64,000 nucleotides of DNA from NCBI RefSeq assembly GCF_004799285.1, contig NZ_SSND01000004.1, positions 124,001-188,000 on the forward strand. Direction: 5' to 3'. Positions 25,168 through 33,780 of this stretch are shown here, piece after piece. Below the pieces are notes generated by a model. That model searched no databases, was not told where the DNA came from, and saw nothing but the letters and a program-made list of their open reading frames with translations. Numbering within the stretch: the first letter of the stretch is position 1; every line of letters begins with the position of its first letter. The position numbers were made by a program, and so were the translations under genes. This stretch comes from Aliigemmobacter aestuarii. GTDB taxonomy: Bacteria; Pseudomonadota; Alphaproteobacteria; Rhodobacterales; Rhodobacteraceae.

Positions 25168-27315
25168 TCAGAAGAGGATGTCGTCCGCCGAGATCGCGGG
25201 GCGGCCCGTCAGCCTGATCTGGAAATCGTCGCCCCCGTCGCCGTCGATATCGCCCTGAAGGATCCCGTCGCTGTAGCGCACCTCGCCTGCCGTGTCGGTG
25301 AAGGCGCGGGCGGCGATGAATTCCCCGTCCCGCAGAAGGCGCGACAGGTCGATCCTGTCCTCGCCCGGTCGGAAGTCGGTGATGACGTCCCGCGCCGCGC
25401 CGCGCCCGGTTTCGGCGAGGGTGCGGAACTGGAAGGTATCGGCCCCCGCGCCGCCCGTCATCCTGTCGGCGCCCCGGTCCCCGATCATCAGGTCGCGTCC
25501 GGCGTCGCCTTGCAGCCGGTCGCGCCCTTTGCCTCCGATCAGGACATCGTCCCGCGCGCCGCCCCGAAGCGTGTCGTTGCCGTCGCCGCCCGTCAGACGG
25601 TCCGCACCGCCCGCGCCTGCAAGCCGGTCGTGGCCCCGGTCGCCCGACAGGGTGTCACGCCCGAGACCGCCAAGGATCACGTCCCGTCCCGCCCCGCCGC
25701 GCAGCACGTCGTTTCCCGCGGCACCGTTCAGGCGGTTGTCGCCCGTCCCGCCCGTCATGCGGTTGGCCAGTGCGTTGCCCGTGCCGTTCAACGCGCCATC
25801 GCCGGCCAGCACCAGGTTTTCCACATGGGCGGCAAGCCTGTGGCTGACCGAGGCCCGCACCAAGTCGCGCCCTTCACCGGCGCTTTCGATCACCCGGTCC
25901 TGGGTGTTTTCCACACGGTAGGTGTCGTTTCCCGCGCCGCCGATCATCCGGTCCGCGCCCGACCCGCCATCGATCAGGTCATTGCCCGCCGCCCCGCGCA
26001 GCGTGTCATTGCCGCCCGCGCCCCGCAGGCGGTCGGCAAAGCCGGTTCCGAACCAGTCATCCCCCCGCGCGGTTCCCGCAAGGTCGATGCCGGATTCCCG
26101 GGGATCGACGATGCGGGCGCGGACGGCCCAGCCCGAAGGATCGTCAGGCGACTGGCTGAAATCTTCCCAGGTGATGACCACACGTCCGTCGGCCAGCGTG
26201 CGCGCGATCGGGTTCAGCTGCGCCCCGGCAGTGCCCGTGTTGATGACCGTTTCCGCGCCGATCCGTGTTCCGTCGGCGGCAAAGGCCTGCGCCACGATCA
26301 CATCGCCCGAACCCTGTCGCCCGTTCACATCGACCCAGGCCACAAGGAACCCGCCGTCGGCCAGAGCCGTGACCGAGGCGCGTGTCTGGCTGCCTGCGGT
26401 CGTCGTGTTCACAAGGATCTCGGTTCCTTCTGCTGTGCCCCCTGCCGACAGGATGCGCGCCTTGATGCCGCTGCCCTGGGCATCGCCGCCCGTGCCGCTG
26501 ATGTCGTCCCAGACAACGACGATCCGGCCGTCGCGCAATGCCGTCACTGCCGGAGACATCTGCGAATTGGCGGTCGTGGCGTTGATCAGGATTTCCGGCG
26601 CCAGGGCGGTGCCGTTGGCGGAAAAGCGGCGGCCGTGAATGGCCTGCCCGCTCAGATCGCCGGTCAGGCCGCTGTCGTCCTGCCAGACCACGAACCAGCC
26701 GCCATCCGGAAGCGCGGTGACACGCGGCCGGTCCTGGTTGCCGAAGTAGATCCCGTTGACCGGCAGGTCCGCCGTGGCGGCTGTGCCGTCTGCGTTCACG
26801 ACCCGCATGCGCAGTCCGTTGGAATAGTCGTCATCCGGATCGTCCGGCCCGGCATGTTCCCAGACCATCACGATCCGTCCGTCCGCAAGCGTGGCCATGT
26901 CGACGGCGGCCTGTGAGCCTGCGGTGTAGAAGGGGATCGTCAGTTCGGCGCCGATCCGCCCGCCGGCGGGGGTGAACACCTGGCTGCGCAGGTCGCGGTC
27001 GGTCGGGTCGGTCAGGGTGGCGCTGTCATCGACCCACGAGACGACGAACCCGCCATCCCGCAGGGCTGTCACGGAAGGGCTGCGCTGGCCCTGCGCGGTG
27101 GTGGTGTTGATCAGGAATTCCGCCCCCGCCCGCGACCCGTCGGCATGAAAGATCTGGCCACGGATCGCCTGAAGAGAGCCATCGATCGAGGCGTCCGAGG
27201 TTTCCCAGACCACGATGAAGCGCCCGTCGGCCAGCGCCGCGACCGAGGGCAGGTTCTGGTCGCCTGCAATCGCACCATTCACCAGGATCTCGGGCGACGA
27301 GAAGGTGATCGTCAT
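25168..27315 (-). CDS. RTX protein 2 of 4: seven-repeat propeller plus RTX block
   Basis: A 715-residue predicted secreted calcium-binding protein. Seven well-conserved repeats fill residues 1 to about 400, with consensus LADGxFVVxW...IxGxxFxADGTxxGxExxVNTTTxGxQ. Then come five RTX nonapeptides (GAGGNDTLR, GGSGADRMI and others), a 70-residue spacer with VENLVLAGDGALNGTGNAL, twelve more nonapeptides and the C-terminal signal (DVITDFRPGEDRIDLSRL, GDIDGDGGDDFQIRL, ending DDILF). I prefer the ATG at 27315, which gives MTITF in line with MTIVL of RTX 1, over the GTG at 27324. It has no export machinery next to it. Confidence 0.88.
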   Translation of the reverse strand: MTITFSSPEILVNGAIAGDQNLPSVAALADGRFIVVWETSDASIDGSLQAIRGQIFHADGSRAGAEFLINTTTAQGQRSPSVTALRDGGFVVSWVDDSATLTDPTDRDLRSQVFTPAGGRIGAELTIPFYTAGSQAAVDMATLADGRIVMVWEHAGPDDPDDDYSNGLRMRVVNADGTAATADLPVNGIYFGNQDRPRVTALPDGGWFVVWQDDSGLTGDLSGQAIHGRRFSANGTALAPEILINATTANSQMSPAVTALRDGRIVVVWDDISGTGGDAQGSGIKARILSAGGTAEGTEILVNTTTAGSQTRASVTALADGGFLVAWVDVNGRQGSGDVIVAQAFAADGTRIGAETVINTGTAGAQLNPIARTLADGRVVITWEDFSQSPDDPSGWAVRARIVDPRESGIDLAGTARGDDWFGTGFADRLRGAGGNDTLRGAAGNDLIDGGSGADRMIGGAGNDTYRVENTQDRVIESAGEGRDLVRASVSHRLAAHVENLVLAGDGALNGTGNALANRMTGGTGDNRLNGAAGNDVLRGGAGRDVILGGLGRDTLSGDRGHDRLAGAGGADRLTGGDGNDTLRGGARDDVLIGGKGRDRLQGDAGRDLMIGDRGADRMTGGAGADTFQFRTLAETGRGAARDVITDFRPGEDRIDLSRLLRDGEFIAARAFTDTAGEVRYSDGILQGDIDGDGGDDFQIRLTGRPAISADDILF

Positions 27316-27514
27316 CTGGTCCACTCATGACAGCGGGCGGGCGGGGGCGATCCGTCACCCCGACCCTTGCCCCGAAAGCGCATGGTGCATCATGTGGCGC
27401 AATCGGGAAAATTGAAAGAAAAACCCGACCATAGCGGACCCTTCGCCGGTTCTGGCGGCGGAAGGCCCGCTTTCTTGCACGGCGGAAAGGCCGATCAGGG
27501 TGGCGTGCGACGCC

Positions 27515-29755
27515 TCAGAAGATGAAATCGTTCGAAGTGATCGACGGCGCGCCCGACAGGCGGATCTGGAAATCATCATTCCCGTCTCCGTCGATGTCGC
27601 CGTAGAGGGTGGCGTCGGACGCACCATAGCGCAGTTCACCGGCGCTTCCGGAAAAGGCCGCGTTGCCGATGAAGGTGCCGTCCGGCATCACGCGCGACAG
27701 GTCGATCCTGTCGATGCCCGACCGGAAATCGGTGATCACGTCGCGCCCGGCGATCCTGCCGACCTCGGCGGCGCTGCGGAACAGGAACACATCCGCCCCG
27801 GCACCGCCCGACATCGTGTCGGCGCCCCGGCCGCCGATCAGCACATCATTGTCGCCGTCACCTTCCAGCCGGTCGCGCCCGTCGAGACCCAGCAACCGGT
27901 CGCGTCCGGTGCCGCCGAACATGCGATCGTTGCCGCTGCCGCCAAGAAGCGTGTCGTTCTGCGCACCCCCCGACAGCAGGTCATTTCCGCCGCCGCCAGC
28001 GATCCGGTCGCGCCCGGCCTCGCCGTTCAGGACATCGCGCCCGCCGTTGCCCGAAACCCGGTCGTCGCCGCGGCCCGCGCGGACAAGGTCCTTGCCTGTG
28101 CCGCCAATCAGGCGGTCATCGCCGGCGCGGCCCAGCAGGGTGTCATTGCCCGTTCCACCGGCCAGCCGGTTTTCACCCGCGTTGCCGCCCAGGCGGTTGC
28201 CAAGCGCGTTGCCTGTGCCGTTCAGATCCGCGCTGCCCGTCAGGACGAGGTTTTCCACATGCGCGCCCAAGGTGTGGCTGGCGGAACTGCGCACCGTATC
28301 TGTGCCCGCGCCCACGGCTTCGATCACCTGGTCGCCGGTGCTGTCCACCACGAAAGTGTCGTCGCCCGCGCCGCCCAGCAGGCTGTCGGCGCCGCTGCCG
28401 CCATCCAGCAGGTCGTTGCCGCCCTCGCCGCGCAGCGTGTCGTTGCCCGCGCCGCCCGCCATCGTGTCGTTGAACAGCGTGCCGTACCAGTCGTCCGCGA
28501 GGTCGGTTCCGGTCAGGTCCACCGCCGAGGTCCGCGGGTCGATGATGCGTGCCCGCATGGAATAGCCGTCCGGATCGTCCGGCGTCGGGGCGCTTGTGTC
28601 CCAGGTGACGACGATCCGGCCATCTGCCAGCAGGGCAAGTTCGATTCCACTCTGGAAACCATCGGTGAGGGTGTTCAACCGGGTCTCCGGGCCGACCTTC
28701 GCGCCATTCGCGTCAAACCGCTGGCCGGTGATCAGGCCGGGCGTCAGGTCGGTGCCGGCATTGCTGAAGTCGACCCAGGCGACGAAGAACCCGCCGTCCA
28801 GAAGGGGGATGACACGCGGGAAGACCTGGCTCCCTTCCGTGGTCGTGTTGATCAGGATCTCGTTTCCGGTGGGGGTTCCGTCGGCGCCAAGGAACCTTCC
28901 CTTGATCGCCGCGGGGGATGTGTCGCCGCCGGTGCCGCTGCCATCCTGAAAGACCACGATCATGCGGCCATCGGCCAGTTCGCCGACATCCGGATGCGAT
29001 TGAGCGCCCACGATGACCTGGTTGATGACCTGCTCGGGGCCGACCCTGGTGCCGTCCGCGTCGAACCGCTGGCCACGCACCGCCTGTCCGTTCGTGTCCG
29101 GGGCGGTGGCGCTGAAGTCCCGCCAGACGATGAAGAACCCGCCATCGGCCAGTGCCGTGATCCTTGGGTCATACTGGTTATCGAACGTAGCCGTATTCAC
29201 CCCCAGATCGGCGCTGGCGAAGGTGCCGTCGGGCCGGATGATGCGCACCCGGATGCCGGCCTCGGGATCCTCCGGCATTTCACCGATCCCGTCGTGTTCC
29301 CAGACAACCGCGATGTTGCCATTGGCCAGCCGTGTCGCCTGGCTGAAGCTCTGGTAGCCATCGGTGAACTGCGGGATCAGCCGTTCCGGGCCGATCATCG
29401 TGCCGTTCGCATCAAAGAACTGGCCGCGCAACGCGTCTTCCGATGTATCGTCGGGCGATGCGCTGTAATCGCCCCAAGCCACGAAGAAACCGCCGTTGGC
29501 AAGCGCAGTGACCGTCGGCAGCGACTGGTCGTTCGTCGTGGTCGTGTTCACCTGGAACTCGACCCCGGATCGCGATCCGTCGGCAAGGAAGATCTGTCCG
29601 CGGATCGAGGTGCCAGACCCGTCCACCGTTCCGTCATAGGTCATCCAGACCACGATGAAACGGCCATCCGACAGGGCCGCGACCGATTGGTTGTACTGAT
29701 TGCCGGTGGTAAGGGTGTTGATGCCGAAATCGGGCGTAAAGAACGTTAACGTCAC
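27515..29755 (-). CDS. RTX protein 3 of 4: seven-repeat propeller plus RTX block
   Basis: A 746-residue paralogue of RTX 2. It has seven N-terminal repeats (ALSDGRFIVVWMTYDG first, LLADGRIVVTWDTS last), five nonapeptides, a spacer with VENLVLTGSADLNGTGNAL, fifteen nonapeptides and the C-terminal signal DVITDFRSGIDRIDLSRVM...GDIDGDGNDDFQIRL ending NDFIF. I propose the GTG at 29755 (GGAG 9 nt upstream), giving MTLTFFTPDFG in register with the other copies; an ATG at 29773 is the alternative. A 120-nt part of the first RTX block is almost identical to RTX 4. Separate promoter possible in the 152-nt gap upstream. Confidence 0.88.
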   Translation of the reverse strand: MTLTFFTPDFGINTLTTGNQYNQSVAALSDGRFIVVWMTYDGTVDGSGTSIRGQIFLADGSRSGVEFQVNTTTTNDQSLPTVTALANGGFFVAWGDYSASPDDTSEDALRGQFFDANGTMIGPERLIPQFTDGYQSFSQATRLANGNIAVVWEHDGIGEMPEDPEAGIRVRIIRPDGTFASADLGVNTATFDNQYDPRITALADGGFFIVWRDFSATAPDTNGQAVRGQRFDADGTRVGPEQVINQVIVGAQSHPDVGELADGRMIVVFQDGSGTGGDTSPAAIKGRFLGADGTPTGNEILINTTTEGSQVFPRVIPLLDGGFFVAWVDFSNAGTDLTPGLITGQRFDANGAKVGPETRLNTLTDGFQSGIELALLADGRIVVTWDTSAPTPDDPDGYSMRARIIDPRTSAVDLTGTDLADDWYGTLFNDTMAGGAGNDTLRGEGGNDLLDGGSGADSLLGGAGDDTFVVDSTGDQVIEAVGAGTDTVRSSASHTLGAHVENLVLTGSADLNGTGNALGNRLGGNAGENRLAGGTGNDTLLGRAGDDRLIGGTGKDLVRAGRGDDRVSGNGGRDVLNGEAGRDRIAGGGGNDLLSGGAQNDTLLGGSGNDRMFGGTGRDRLLGLDGRDRLEGDGDNDVLIGGRGADTMSGGAGADVFLFRSAAEVGRIAGRDVITDFRSGIDRIDLSRVMPDGTFIGNAAFSGSAGELRYGASDATLYGDIDGDGNDDFQIRLSGAPSITSNDFIF

Positions 29756-29925
29756 GGAAACCACTCCATACAATGTGACTGCGGGGGCAAATGCACCCCC
29801 CCGCGAGGCTGAAAAATCCAGCCGATATTGGTCTGATTCGACCCATCCGTGAAGAGGGATCGTGATACAGTCCCGCCCGCCCGCCGTCGGCCCGGATCGG
29901 AAAAGCCGTCAGGCCGCGGGCGGGA

Positions 29926-32157
29926 TCAGAAGATGAAGTCGGCTTCCGAGATTGCGGGGGCGTTGGCCAGGCGGATCTGGAAATCCGCACGACCGTCGCC
30001 GTTGATGTCGCCGTAAAGCGTGGCATCGCCCGGGCGATAGCGCAGCTGTCCGGCCTCGCCGGAAAATGCGGCGTTGCCGATGAACTCGCCGCCGTTCAGG
30101 ACGCCCGACAGGTCGATCCTGTCGATGCCCGACCGGAAGTCGGTGATGACATCGCGCGCGGCGCCGCTGCCGGTTTCGGCGCGGGACTGGAACAGGAACG
30201 TGTCCCGTCCCGCGCCCCCGGTCATGGTGTCGCCAAGGGCACCGCCGATCAGCACGTCATTACCGCCGCCACCGTCCAGCCTGTCGCGGCCACCGCCGCC
30301 GTCCAGCCGGTCACGGCCCGCGCCGCCGTTCAGGTCATCGCGCCCCGCATTGCCCTTCAGCCGATCGTTGCCGCCGCCGCCATCCAGCCTGTCGCGGCCT
30401 CCGCCACCCTCCAGCCGGTCGGCACCAACTCTGCCGGACAGCCGGTCGTTTCCGGCCTGCCCGCGCAGAAGGTCGGCCCCGCCGCCACCACGCAGGTCGT
30501 CGTTGCCGGCACCCCCGACCAGCGTGTCAGCACCGCCACCCCCGGTCAGCGTATCCTGCCCGCCGCCGCCCGAAAGGCGGTTCTGCCCGGCGTTGCCGGA
30601 AATCCGGTTGTCCAGCCCGTTGCCCGTGCCGTTCAGGTTGCCGCTGCCGGTCAGCGTCAGGGTCTCCAGATCGGCACCCAGCGTCCAGGAGAGCGCCGCC
30701 AGCACCCGGTCAACGCCGGAATTCGCCGTCTCGATCACCCGGTCGCCCGCATTGTCCACGATGAAGGTGTCGTCGCCCGCGCCGCCCAGCAGGCTGTCGG
30801 CCCCGCTGCCGCCATCCAGCAGGTCGTTGCCGCCATCGCCGCGCAGCGTGTCATTGCCCGCGCCGCCCGCCATCGTGTCGTTGAACCTTGTGCCGAACCA
30901 GTCATCGTCCAGCGCGGTGCCGGTCAGGTCAACAGCCGCGGTGCGGGTGTCGATGATCTTGCCCCGGATCGCAGTGACAGAGGTATCGGGCGCGGTATTG
31001 GACTGATCCATCCAGACGACCATCACCCGACCGTCGGACAATGTGGCAACGCTGGGGTTGTTCTGCGTGCCGGTGGTGATCGAGTTCAGGATGACCTCGC
31101 CCCCCACCTTTTGCCCGGTCGCGGAAAAGATCTGCCCACGCACCGCGCCGTCGCTGCCGTCGCCCACGCCGTCATCCCCCCAGACGGCCATGAAGTGACC
31201 ATCTTGCAGGGCGGTCACCTTGACGCCAAGCTGGGAGCCGAAGGTGGTGGTATTGATCGCGAATTCGTCTGTGACCGGCGTGCCGTTCGTTGTGATGATC
31301 CGGCCGACGAGGTCGAAAGTGGTCGTATCAAGCCAGGTGACGACGATATTGCCGTTCTCCAGTTGGGCGGCCTGTGCCCTTACCTGCTGACCCGCCGTCG
31401 TGGTGTTGACCCGAAACTGGCTGGCCACCGGCGTGCCGTCGTTTTGAAAGAACCGAACGGAAATCTCGCTGTCGCCGGGGCCTGAGTTGATGGAGCGATC
31501 CGCGAAGGCCACCATGAAGCCGCCATCGCGCAGGGCCACAACCTGGGGGCCATTCTGACTGTCGTCGGTAAAATTGTTGACCTGGAAATCGGCCTTGATG
31601 ACACTTCCTGTCAGGGTGACGATCCGGGCGCGGATGCCGATGGAATCATCATCGGTCCCGGCCCCGTTATGTTGCCATACATAGACAAGGTTGCCATTGC
31701 TCAGCACCTCGACAGAGGGCAGCGTCTGAATGTCTGTGCGCACATCCGGGATGATGAATTCCGCCCCCACGGCCGCGCCATCGGCATCAAAGCGCTGCCC
31801 GCGTATCCCGCCCAAGGGGTCAATGCCCGGCAGGTTGTTCTGATCGCGCCATGTCAGGATGAACCCGCCATCGGACAACGCGGTTGCGGCCGGAAAATCT
31901 TGCCCGCCCGCCAACGTCGTGTTGGCCACGAAATCAGGGCCAGCGGCGGTGCCATCCGCGTTGAAGATGCGCACCCTGATATTTAGGAAATTGGGGTCGC
32001 TGAGGTCACCAATGTCAATGAAGGTGACCAGAAACCGACCGTCGGCCAGCGCGGTAACGGTCGATTTCTGCGATCCGGAAAAGAACTCCTGGCCGAATTC
32101 GGTGGTGGAGTTGATCAGCAGATCGACAGAGGGAAGGGTAGCGGGAAATGCAGACAT
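29926..32157 (-). CDS. RTX protein 4 of 4: seven-repeat propeller plus long RTX block
   Basis: A 743-residue paralogue, first of the island in transcription order. It has seven N-terminal repeats (ALADGRFLVTFIDI first, TLSDGRVMVVWMDQ last), five nonapeptides, a spacer with LETLTLTGSGNLNGTGNGL, fifteen nonapeptides of very regular GGGGxDRLD type, and a C-terminal signal DVITDFRSGIDRIDLSGVL...GDINGDGRADFQIRL ending ADFIF. The ATG at 32157 is preceded by an ACGAG-like weak site. Calcium binding in the RTX part is family knowledge; a propeller fold for the repeats is my inference. No lipase, protease or other catalytic motif is visible. Confidence 0.88.
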   Translation of the reverse strand: MSAFPATLPSVDLLINSTTEFGQEFFSGSQKSTVTALADGRFLVTFIDIGDLSDPNFLNIRVRIFNADGTAAGPDFVANTTLAGGQDFPAATALSDGGFILTWRDQNNLPGIDPLGGIRGQRFDADGAAVGAEFIIPDVRTDIQTLPSVEVLSNGNLVYVWQHNGAGTDDDSIGIRARIVTLTGSVIKADFQVNNFTDDSQNGPQVVALRDGGFMVAFADRSINSGPGDSEISVRFFQNDGTPVASQFRVNTTTAGQQVRAQAAQLENGNIVVTWLDTTTFDLVGRIITTNGTPVTDEFAINTTTFGSQLGVKVTALQDGHFMAVWGDDGVGDGSDGAVRGQIFSATGQKVGGEVILNSITTGTQNNPSVATLSDGRVMVVWMDQSNTAPDTSVTAIRGKIIDTRTAAVDLTGTALDDDWFGTRFNDTMAGGAGNDTLRGDGGNDLLDGGSGADSLLGGAGDDTFIVDNAGDRVIETANSGVDRVLAALSWTLGADLETLTLTGSGNLNGTGNGLDNRISGNAGQNRLSGGGGQDTLTGGGGADTLVGGAGNDDLRGGGGADLLRGQAGNDRLSGRVGADRLEGGGGRDRLDGGGGNDRLKGNAGRDDLNGGAGRDRLDGGGGRDRLDGGGGNDVLIGGALGDTMTGGAGRDTFLFQSRAETGSGAARDVITDFRSGIDRIDLSGVLNGGEFIGNAAFSGEAGQLRYRPGDATLYGDINGDGRADFQIRLANAPAISEADFIF

Positions 32158-32324
32158 GGAACTCGTCTCCGCACGATACGAACAATAACCAACCGGCGGG
32201 CGGATAGACTGGCCTCGCCGTCACGGTGACGATCAGGCCAAACCAGAAACCTGTCAAGCATCACAGGCTTTTCCGAAAGCGGGACGGCGCCTGTTGGGGG
32301 TTCTTGCGATGAAACCGCGCCTGC

Positions 32325-33587
32325 CTACAGCGCGCGCCAGCCGATGTCGCGGCGGCAGAAGCCTTCGGGCCAGTCGATCGCGTCGACCATCGCATAGGCG
32401 CGGGCCTGTGCCTCGGCCAGGGTCGCGCCGCGCGCCGTGACGTTCAGGACGCGCCCGCCAGTGGCGAGGATGCGCCCGCCCTCGGACCGGGTTCCGGCGT
32501 GAAAGACCATGTTGGAACTGTCCTCGGGCAGGGTGTCGAGGCCCCGGATCTCGGTCCCCTTCAAAGGGGTGCCGGGATAGCCCTTGGCGGCCAGGACCAC
32601 GGTCAGCGCGTGATCGTCGGCCCAGTTGACCTGCATCTGACCCAGACGGCCTTCGGCGCAGGCAAGCATCAGGTCCAGCGCCTGAGCGCCAAGGCGCATC
32701 ATCAGGACCTGACATTCCGGATCGCCGAAGCGGCAGTTGTATTCGACCAGCCGCGCGCGCGCGTCCTTGATCATCAGCCCGGCATAAAGCACCCCCTGAT
32801 AGGGCGTGCCGCGCCGTGCCATCGCGCGGATCGTGGGCATCACGATCTCGTCCATGACCTGGCGCTGGATCGCCTCGGTCAGGACCGGGGCAGGGGAATA
32901 GGCGCCCATCCCGCCGGTGTTCGGCCCGGTGTCGCCATCGCCCACGCGCTTGTGGTCCTGCGCGGTGCCGACGGGCAGGGCGCTTTCGCCGTCCGACAGG
33001 ATGAAGAAGCTGGCCTCCTCGCCCTCCATGAATTCCTCGATCACCACCTCGGCGCCGGCCGCACCGAAGGCGCCGCCGAAGATCTCGTCGATCCCGGCCA
33101 GGGCTTCGGACTCGGTCATGCCCATGATCACACCCTTGCCTGCGGCCAGCCCGTCGGCCTTGATGACAAGGGGCGCTCCATGGGCCTGCACATGGGCCCG
33201 CGCCGCGGCGGCATCGGTAAATCGGGCATATCCCGCCGTGGGCGCGCCGCAGGCATCGCAGATTTCCTTGGTAAAGGCTTTCGAGGCCTCAAGCCGGGCC
33301 GCCTCGGCCGAGGGGCCGAAGGTCAGGATGCCGGCGCCGCGTGTCGCGTCCGCCACGCCGGCGGCCAGCGGCGCTTCTGGGCCGACGATGACGAAGTCGA
33401 TCGCGTTCTCCTCGCAGAAGGTGACGACCTCGCGCCGGTCGAGGATGTCGATATCGGCCACCTCGCAGAGCGCCGCGATCCCGGCGTTGCCCGGTGCGAC
33501 GATGAGCCGGTCGCATTTGGGGTTCTGGGCAACGGCCCAGGCAAGACTGTGTTCGCGTCCGCCGCTTCCCAGAATGAGGATGTTCAT
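32325..33587 (-). CDS. purD: phosphoribosylamine--glycine ligase
   Basis: A 420-residue GAR synthetase, ligating glycine to phosphoribosylamine in purine synthesis. Seen: MNILILGSGGREHSLAWA at the N terminus, the ATP-grasp region with VIKADGLAAGKGVIMG and VIEEFMEGEEASFFILSDG, and the signature YNCRFGDPECQVLM. Length is normal. I start at ATG 33587, which opens the family N terminus; the frame to 33719 would translate the palindrome cluster in the purD-xseA gap. Divergent from xseA. Confidence 0.97.
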   Translation of the reverse strand: MNILILGSGGREHSLAWAVAQNPKCDRLIVAPGNAGIAALCEVADIDILDRREVVTFCEENAIDFVIVGPEAPLAAGVADATRGAGILTFGPSAEAARLEASKAFTKEICDACGAPTAGYARFTDAAAARAHVQAHGAPLVIKADGLAAGKGVIMGMTESEALAGIDEIFGGAFGAAGAEVVIEEFMEGEEASFFILSDGESALPVGTAQDHKRVGDGDTGPNTGGMGAYSPAPVLTEAIQRQVMDEIVMPTIRAMARRGTPYQGVLYAGLMIKDARARLVEYNCRFGDPECQVLMMRLGAQALDLMLACAEGRLGQMQVNWADDHALTVVLAAKGYPGTPLKGTEIRGLDTLPEDSSNMVFHAGTRSEGGRILATGGRVLNVTARGATLAEAQARAYAMVDAIDWPEGFCRRDIGWRAL

Positions 33588-33660
33588 CTGCCGCCCCCTG
33601 CGTCCGGTTGGATTGCGTCGCCTGATAGGGTGGGGGGGGCTTCCTGACAAGCACCCGGCA

Positions 33661-33730
33661 CCGATTTCTGCGAAGAAATCGGGCCTGAGCCTTCCAAGGC
33701 TCAGAGACGGAGTTTTCAAAACTCCGTCTC
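33661..33730. repeat. cluster of three perfect hairpins between purD and xseA
   Basis: Three adjacent palindromes. First, ccgatttc/gaaatcgg (33661-33668 with 33675-33682), core ttctgcgaa. Second, ctgagcctt/aaggctcag (33685-33693 with 33696-33704). Third, a 13-bp stem gagacggagtttt/aaaactccgtctc (33704-33716 with 33718-33730). They fill the divergent promoter region of purD and xseA. The first shares its core with the pair at 41098-41145. Confidence 0.85.
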
Positions 33731-33780
33731 TTTCCCTCGTGTCCGCGTCCTCCTATCCTGAACGGGCTGAGGGAGGCCCG

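Noticed and set aside
27500-29749. 749-codon plus-strand frame and similar long frames over the RTX genes
   Set aside because: Exact antisense shadows of the repetitive RTX genes; their repetition only mirrors the real coding repeats.
28000-30700. CRISPR-like direct repeats in the RTX genes
   Set aside because: The repeats are 27 nt coding nonapeptides with no unique spacers; they are translated RTX motifs.
32325-33719. Longer start for purD at 33719
   Set aside because: The extra 44 codons lie in the palindrome cluster, and the PurD family begins at MNILILGSGG (33587).
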